DNA of 64,000 nucleotides from Allium sativum (lineage: Eukaryota > Streptophyta > Magnoliopsida > Asparagales > Amaryllidaceae): assembly GCA_030737875.1 (NCBI GenBank), contig CM060909.1:32291159-32355158 (forward strand). The letters are read 5' to 3'. Under the pieces are notes generated by a model, which saw nothing but the letters and a program-made list of their open reading frames with translations, did no database searches and had not been told where the DNA came from. Numbering within the stretch: position 1 is the first letter of the stretch; every line of letters starts with the position of its first letter. A program made the translations under genes and the position numbers. Positions 56,881-64,000 of this stretch are shown here, in pieces.

Positions 56881-59800
56881 TTAGTTTTTTTATGTCATAC
56901 TGTCATCGAGGTAGCATATATCAAGGAAAAAGATTTTGATATCCATGTGATTGGGATAGTTGTGGAGAAGCTACAGTGGAAGATTATCCATGTACTATTT
57001 ATCTACACTTATATCAATGATGTAAGAAATGTTATGTCGATTGGGAAGCACTTTATCATAAAAAATGCCAGGTTTTGGCATGGGTTCCTTCAAATATGAT
57101 GCTTTAAGATAATGAATTTATGCATTTAAATATTTTCTTTGTTTTTATTGCAGTTAGTTTAATATGATATAATCACTCTAAGATAAGTACGGATTTTTTT
57201 TAGGCAACTTAATTACGCCCGCATCTAAATATATTTAGGTACAATTTTGATTTCGCCCTTAATTGTAAAATAATACGGGCATTTTCTTTAATTTGGCCCT
57301 ACTTGCATATCCTTAATAGTAACAAATTTGGTGGTGTAAATACATAACTGATAATTTAAAAGAAGTAAAATGAACAACTTCCATAATACATTTGATTATA
57401 TATGGTTATGAGGTATCCCAACAATCTGTGTAGTCATTAAAATACAAATGTGTTACAAACTATATTAAGGGAAGGAGCCGTTAATTGAAGGAAATGCAAA
57501 AAATGGTTTTTGTAGCGATCTAAGATTTTAATCGTTTAATTTTGAATATTTAGTTTTATATAAAAAATATTGGTATATAATAACTCTAATTTAAAACGTG
57601 GGGATTATTTTCAAGTTAGTAACTGAAATTTAAATACAAAGACTATTTAAAATATTCGATATTGTGAAATTTAACATTTGAATTGCGAACTAAGTAAATG
57701 GATTTTTATTTAATGTTAATGTAATGACTTGAATGGCGCTTTTTAGCAGTTTATGAATTAATGAAAAATAACATTGATTTCTTTTCATAATTCATCTATA
57801 GTAATACCTAGTTAAAATATATAATCAGGAGATACATTTTTATTTTATGGCCCGGTTTCTTTTGGCATATTTTTAGTTTAATTTATTTGATTTTTCCATC
57901 ATTTTTATACTAGAAAAAACTAAATTAAATTTAACCATCTTTCAGCAAAACAATAGTGCTTTTGTAATTATTCGGAATCTAAATGTATATTTTTATCATT
58001 TTGAGAGTGAGTCAAAACTATGAAAACAATCGTATTTTCGTTGATTTAGAGTAGCCCATACATAATTCAAAATTTGTGTCGTACAATGTTGGAACTTTCA
58101 TATTATATATGTTGACCCTTAATCAATTACCAACATTTCTCTCACTATAAAAAATGTAAGATTTAAGATAAAAATAAGCACTAGTTAGAATTTATCTCGA
58201 ATGTAACAATATTAGAGACAAATTTATGTCATCTCAAACAAAAAAGCTAGAGATCTCTATCGAAACTCTTAGTCCTTCAGTCTTTATTTTCTAGGGGATT
58301 TAATCTTGATTATCCATTAATCTACTATTTTCTTAAGGTCGCCTATGTGCACTATCTGCAACAAAGTGTTCTAAAATGTTAAGCAATGACCTAATTTTTT
58401 CCTTTTTTAACAAAATAGGTGTGAAACTGTGCTTCGTATATAGGTTTTTCAAATGTATGAGTGTTTGTTTTCTTATGAGACTCCCATAATGTAGAGTTAT
58501 AAAGTGCAACAATTTTCGGTATAAGGATATTATGAGAAGTCATGCATCTAAAATTATTGCGTCCTCAACACACAACAGATGGAGCATCCATTGAGACACA
58601 AAAATAAACTATGAATCCCTAAATGCCTCAATTAAGAAGCAAATAGGCGAATATACAAAGGACAAGAAGTAAAAAATGGAAGCTCCAAAAGATGAATTGG
58701 TGGGTATGCACTTGATCGTGGCCACCGAATAGATAACTCTAATCTACATCATTGCAAAGCTTTGACAATTTTTTATTCAAAGCTCCAATTTAAAATCATA
58801 AATATTCACTTATTTGGGCATGTGCGTGCAGACACGTAAACTCAGTATAGATAACAGTAGATTCGAAGATAGGTCACTTTCAGTATAAGTAGACTGTTAG
58901 ATCCAATTAAAACCTAACTCGTAAATTGTAGCAAAATAAATGAATCAGTAACCAAATCAATCTATAATTGTTTCACACCACCATTTATATGTATGTAAGC
59001 ATATGTACAAATAAATGCAAATTTGATAATTTTCTTAAAGGCATTATCTTCATTAGCAGTTTAAAGTTGTTTACCCTCTCTTCTCAAGAAAAATCACACT
59101 ACACTATACAACAGTATATGGCAGTAGCTTACACTCCACCTCTGGGAACATCACACTGCATCATTTATATATCACTGATGGCCAACATTGGTTCTCAGCA
59201 CACTGCATCAGAGCACTTACTTAACTCTTCACTTCTGAATCATCTTTCCCTCACTTGTTATCAACTTTTATTGTCATTTTATAGAACCTATTTTCTAGTA
59301 CAAGCATCTAATGCACTGGTTAAGTTGCAACTCATTTGTTATTCCAACAGAGAAGCATGGTCTACCAACTATTTTTTTAGACCATTTCATTTCTCAACAA
59401 TAAGGCTTGAAACATCATAAAATTAAATAATACTTCAGTTGTCTCACCTCCATACTGATAATACATATGGCCTTATTAGAATAGTTATTAAAGCAAAAGC
59501 TTTCTTCACCTGGTGTCTTGTAAGCAACATCAGCTCCCGTTGTCAAACATCTTTCGCTTCCTCCTTATTATCCCCAAGTTAACTCATACACACTGCCTTC
59601 AACCCTATCGGCTTTACTATTATTGCCTAGCCGATAGATTCCTCGACATGTACATACCCATCAATATGATGCAACATCATCCTCTTCATGTTTATTTGTT
59701 AGTAGAAATAATTGTAAATATATATTTCTTGATTTTTTTGTCCATTTCTTTTTTTATGAGAATCAAAAAAATTATTTGCATACCCATGATCATATTACTC

Positions 59801-62775
59801 ATCCAACATTTCTATGGGTTATTTTTGTTAACCAATAAGATAACAATTTCTCTTTTCATAAGAGGAAGAAAATTTCCCAAAAACATGCAATTTGTGTTTA
59901 CACCTACTTTAGTTAGTTTATTCTCATAAAGAAATTCACAAACAATCTCGTATGATAATCAAACCTAATCTAAAGTGGAACATTTCACAACTACTAAAAG
60001 AAAATATTTTCTCTTCATATGAATAAAACCTAAGGTATCACATTCAAATCGCGGTGAAATCAATAATATGTGCATTATACACCTTTTGAAATGAATAATA
60101 ATTACCTCATTGAAAAAACAATCTAAAAGCATTTATGATAAAAAATTGACATGTAATTCCCAGTATTCAGTAGTTAATACATATTAAATTAATTATTAGC
60201 TGATTAAAATCTTAGACCCATGTAACTATCTAAAAGGTGGTGAGGAATTTGAATAAACTCAACCATTATAAGATTTATTGTCGATATTTAGGCACTTCCT
60301 CGTTGTTTTCTAACAATATTATAGCATTGTGATATTGTTTACCAAACTACCCAAATAGCCACATTGTAACATTATTGTTTGTTAAAACGAATGGACAAAT
60401 TTCCATTACTATTATTTTCTAGGTGGCCAATAATGTCTTTATTCCTATAAGCATGATGAGGCTTTTCAATATTTATGTAAACACAACCATTATGTAGTAT
60501 AATGCTACTTTAAACAAACTCAAATTTTTATCAACATAGACTCGAAGTAATTACAAAGCCACTAATGGTGAACATATAAAACTTCATATAAAGGAATCAT
60601 CATGACTATAAATGAACCGCCAGATATACAAAGTTAGAAGTTGACGCTAATAGATTTAACGAAAAGCGCACTCTCATACATATATACTGTAACATCCCGT
60701 AGAGTCTGATTATTTAAGTTGTTGAAGTAAATTTAATTATTGTATTTAAAATGGTTTCTATATAAAATATTTGATGATATTAATGAAATTTATAAATTTC
60801 TGCAGAAAGATTGATTGAAAATAATGTGTATATCCTAGATGAAAAAAATTCGGACAACATATTTTTATGTATATTGGGCCATTTTTTAATGCTTTTCCCT
60901 ATCTATTCGAAGTGTAACATTCATTAATTACTAAATTTGGAAATGTGAATAGCTGCATTCATTTTCTGTACCCTCCACTCTTGGTTATTTCCTTAATACC
61001 GCACTATTCCACTTCCGCAAAATTGATGCATTCCTTTTTAATTATCCTTTCCGAAATATTTCATGATATTTCCTTCTTTCTCATTCCATTTCTTTCTCAC
61101 ACAACTTATCCTTCATTAAAGCCACGTTTTCCTATTAAATTCTTTTTAGGTAGATAATTATGCACATAATTTTTCTACGCAATCACATTTCGTGCAAATT
61201 TATTTTTCTTCCCTCTTCTTTTTCTACTTTCTTCAAATTCACTGCCTCCTTTCTCTCCACTCTATTTCTCCATTAATTATGCATTTATTTCTTTCCTTTA
61301 TTCTATTAATATATTACCCTTCATTCTATTAATTTCTTTCCCATCATTCTATTTTCACACTTCTTATTTTATTTATGTATTTTTATTCCTAAAATTTCTA
61401 TCTTTTTTCTCCTTTCCCGTTTTTTCTTTCCCATCATTATTTTTCTTCAAAAAGAAACCAACACCATTTATAAATATTTCGCTTGTCTTCAAAATCATTT
61501 TATATATGTTTAGAAAAAAAGATTAAAAAAATTTGCAAAAATTTCAACATTATCTATGCATATTTCTAACTATTTTCTCTGCCTTATTATTTTTAGTCCA
61601 ATTGAATATGTTTCATGAATTATGATATTCAATATTATGTGTTTTGAAATTTAAAAAATCACACAACTTTTTAACAATCATAACATAGGTCAAGCATTCT
61701 TTTTTTTTTTTGGTTATTCTCTGTATCTGTGTGATTTACTTCTGGATTTTTGAATAAGAAATAAATATTAATTAGACCGACACCTTCTGCCTAGTCAGCT
61801 AATTTATTTCCTTCGTAACTTACCATATGTTTAAGACTTCGATGAGAAATAAATAACGTATCTTTCACAAATTCCTTCCTCATTATTTTTTCATTTTTGT
61901 AATTATCTTATATAAAATTTTGATCTTCTTCGTCCTCTCCAAAACAAAAACATAAAAAAACAAAAGATAAATTGCTTTCTACCTTTGTCAGCCACCTCTT
62001 CCCTAAAAATTTAGTTGTGTCTCTTCTTTTTAAATTTTCATCTGTCCTACTTCTAAGAAGAAAAAAAACATTGTTCAAATTCGCTGCTTATGATTGGTTG
62101 ATGTACATATTAGTTTCTTGTCTTCATCATATCCACACAAGGTGAGTTTACTCACGATTTACTTTATGAAAGTTTTTCAACATCAATGAAAATAGAAATA
62201 TAATAGTTGATGTTTTATTTGTTGTTAGTGCCATGCTTTTTGGTTGCCTTTTTGCTGTTGCCTCTTTGCTATCTAATTTTATGTTATCATTGTGCCTTTG
62301 TCACCATGGTAATGCTGATATTAATAATGTCGTCTTGATGTATCTCTCATACCCTATTACGTAAATTGAAGCTCACATGTTGATATAATCACTTTGCCTT
62401 GTTGTATAAACTTGAAATATGTTAGTACACACACTTGCTTTGTTTTATTAAAACATATCATGCCTTGCTACGTTGCTATGATCTCTAGAAATTTTTTTAT
62501 GATGACCATGATTTCTTGACTATTGGGACAAATCTTCGAATGTTTAGAGATTGCTTATACATGTTAGGATTAACTACTATATGTTAGTATTTTATTGACG
62601 TTGATTTATTGAATAAAGTTAGCCCTGACTTTTAATGTTTTTGTGTTTTGCATAAACGCTCGGGTTAGACCAAGTGCTGTAGCATAAAGATTTCAGTTAG
62701 CAAAGTTAGAGACACGTGAAGATGCACGCGCATAGATTTGACAATTTTGCTATAAAATTTATTTTATGTAAAAGC
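56881..62775. other. AT-rich intergenic sequence, no gene recognised
   Basis: The flank immediately right of element B continues the pre-insertion site of the CACTA-like remnant. Frames of up to 150 codons (58968-59420, 59513-59929) are AT-driven and have no recognisable domain or codon pattern. Long T/C-rich stretches at 60950-61480 and 61860-62060 have intron or untranslated character but no exon was recognised. No tRNA, array or terminal repeat was seen. Confidence 0.45.
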
Positions 62776-62778
62776 TAT

Positions 62779-62840
62779 ATATATTCCACTGTGTAAAAAT
62801 ATTGTAAAACTCTTTTTTTTTTACACGGTGGAATATATAT
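62779..62840. repeat. Imperfect inverted repeat next to the LINE fragment
   Basis: Atatatattccactgtgtaa (about 62779-62798) is the inverse of ttacacggtggaatatatat (about 62821-62840) with one mismatch, separated by about 22 bp that include a T run. The right arm overlaps the first codons of the LINE reading, so an inverted duplication at the 5' truncation point is likely. Confidence 0.65.
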
Positions 62841-64000
62841 TGTAAAATTCCTAAATGTTTTATCACATTAAATAGAGGAATCCCTCAAGGAGATCCACTT
62901 TCTCCTTATTTATTTGCAATAGCGATGAAGTATTTCTCTTTTCTTATGGATGAAGCAACATATTCTAAAGCATTCCAGCCAAGTAGTTCTGTGCAACCTA
63001 TAATATCTCACTTGCTTTATGCAAATGACTTAATGATTTTTGGAAAAAGCACAAGGCAAAATGTAAATTCCTTAAAGCAAATATTTCAAAAGCTGGGAGA
63101 TAATGCTGATCTTCATGTCAATGTGGCTAAAACTAAAGTATTCTTTATCAAATCAGTGTTAAATGCCAAAGAAATTCAGGAGATTTTGGGATTTGAAATG
63201 GGATATCTACTTATTAAGTATTTAGGAGTACCAATTTCATCAAACTATCTTCATTATTCAGAATGTAACTCTTTGATTCAGAAGGTTCAATCGAAAATTC
63301 AAGGATGGGAATCCAAGTTTCTTTCTTTTGCTGGAAGGGCCGAGCTAATAAATGGTGTTATTACTCCAATTATACTATATTGTCTTTTTATTTATCAAAT
63401 TCTAGAATTTACACTTGACAAATTGCAGTCTATTTGTGCAGATTATTTCTGGGGTGGTTCTTTTCACAAGGTTGCTTGGAAGACTTTATGTAAGCCAAAA
63501 TTAGAATGAGGCATCGGTCTGAAAAACTTTTCTGATCTTAAAAGAGCTACATTAATCAAGTTAGTATGGAAAGTTCTCTCTAGTAATTCACTATGGAGTA
63601 AATGGATGAAAAATAAATATGTTAAAGATGATTTTTTCCTGTCCATGGGGATAGATAATAATGAATCTTCAACCTGGAAATGTATGCTCAGGCTTCGAAT
63701 TCATTCAAGACAAATTTTTAAGAAAGTCATAGCAAGAGGTGAAGAAACTTACTTATGGCACGATCCTTGGATTAATTGTCAATGTCTTTTACATCTTCTT
63801 GGTTTTGATAGATTGCATATGATAGAAGATTCTGCACAAAAAGTAAGTGTTCTCTTCAGAGATGGTATCATTGATTAATCCATCCAACTACTCAAGAGTT
63901 TATTAATGAAATTAGCACTATATCCTCTTATCCTAATTTAACTCATGATAAATATGAGTGGGGAGAAGATGGTGATTTTTCATTCAATAAAGCATGGGAA
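62826..64000 (+). pseudogene. LINE (L1-type) reverse transcriptase fragment with zinc-binding RT domain, runs off window
   Basis: The reading WNIYCKIPKCFITLN precedes RGIPQGDPLSPYLFAIAMKY, the conserved RT block of plant L1 elements. The catalytic YADD box reads YANDL (near 63018-63032), so its first Asp is lost. KYLGVPISSN, KIQGWESKFLSFAGRAELIN and the WKTLCKPK block follow. An in-frame TGA at 63507 is read through in the same frame by GIGLKNFSDLKRATLIKLVW and the WKVLSS ... WSKWM segment of the zf-RVT region. A frameshift near 63870 leads to YEWGEDGDFSFNKAWE, again zf-RVT-like, at the window edge. The endonuclease and N-terminal RT are missing: a 5'-truncated, dead copy. Confidence 0.92.

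Noticed and set aside
58968..59929. Two open frames of 150 and 138 codons as possible host genes
   Set aside because: Composition is AT-driven, no domain or exon structure is recognisable, and frames this long occur by chance in DNA of this kind.

Overview
This is nuclear DNA of a flowering plant with a repeat-rich genome. The evidence is layered plant-type LTR retrotransposons (mostly Ty3/gypsy chromoviruses with tRNA-iMet primer sites), a Ty1/copia gag scrap, a LINE reverse transcriptase, AT-rich intergenic DNA, and no bacterial-type gene organisation. The species cannot be named from the sequence. I found no confident host protein-coding gene, tRNA or rRNA; essentially all recognisable coding sequence is mobile-element sequence.

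Layout. 1-2089: 3' part of a long gypsy LTR that starts before the window. 2090-8259: eroded DNA with a copia-type gag N-terminus (2971-3240), an unrecognised Asn-rich decayed stretch (4121-5300), and the 3' end of a Tat/Athila-like element (PPT-like motifs near 5722 and 6943, probable LTR 6982-7800). 8260-16081: element C, plus strand: 5' LTR, PBS, a decayed DUF4283/zinc-knuckle (LINE-ORF1-like) coding region lying between PBS and gag, then gag-protease-RT that stops abruptly. 16082-37949: element A, minus strand, a decayed gypsy element. Its 5' LTR is split twice: by a 3.1-kb solo LTR (21882-24972, TSD aaaag) and by element A' (27127-37528, TSD tatat). A' is a short-interior non-autonomous relative with 4.3-kb LTRs that landed in the TATA box of A. 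37950-40910: eroded DNA with a CACTA-like transposase remnant. 40911-56875: element B, plus strand, a complete young-looking chromovirus of about 16 kb with 5.6-kb LTRs, a 5-bp TSD (catgg) and one uninterrupted 1413-codon gag-pol reading frame. 56881-62775: AT-rich DNA without recognisable genes. 62826-64000: a decayed LINE reverse transcriptase running off the window.

Relations. A, A', the solo LTR and the LTR at 1-2089 belong to one superfamily of long LTRs, with TGTAACACCCC/GGGGTGTTACA ends where the ends are visible. They share a structured module: a conserved GC-rich core enclosed by stems whose sequence differs between copies but whose pairing is kept. This covarying hairpin is the observation I consider most likely to be new. 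The second is the LINE-like DUF4283 reading frame in the leader of gypsy element C. B is the only element here that could encode a full set of transposition proteins; A' keeps only cis-acting parts and would have needed proteins in trans.
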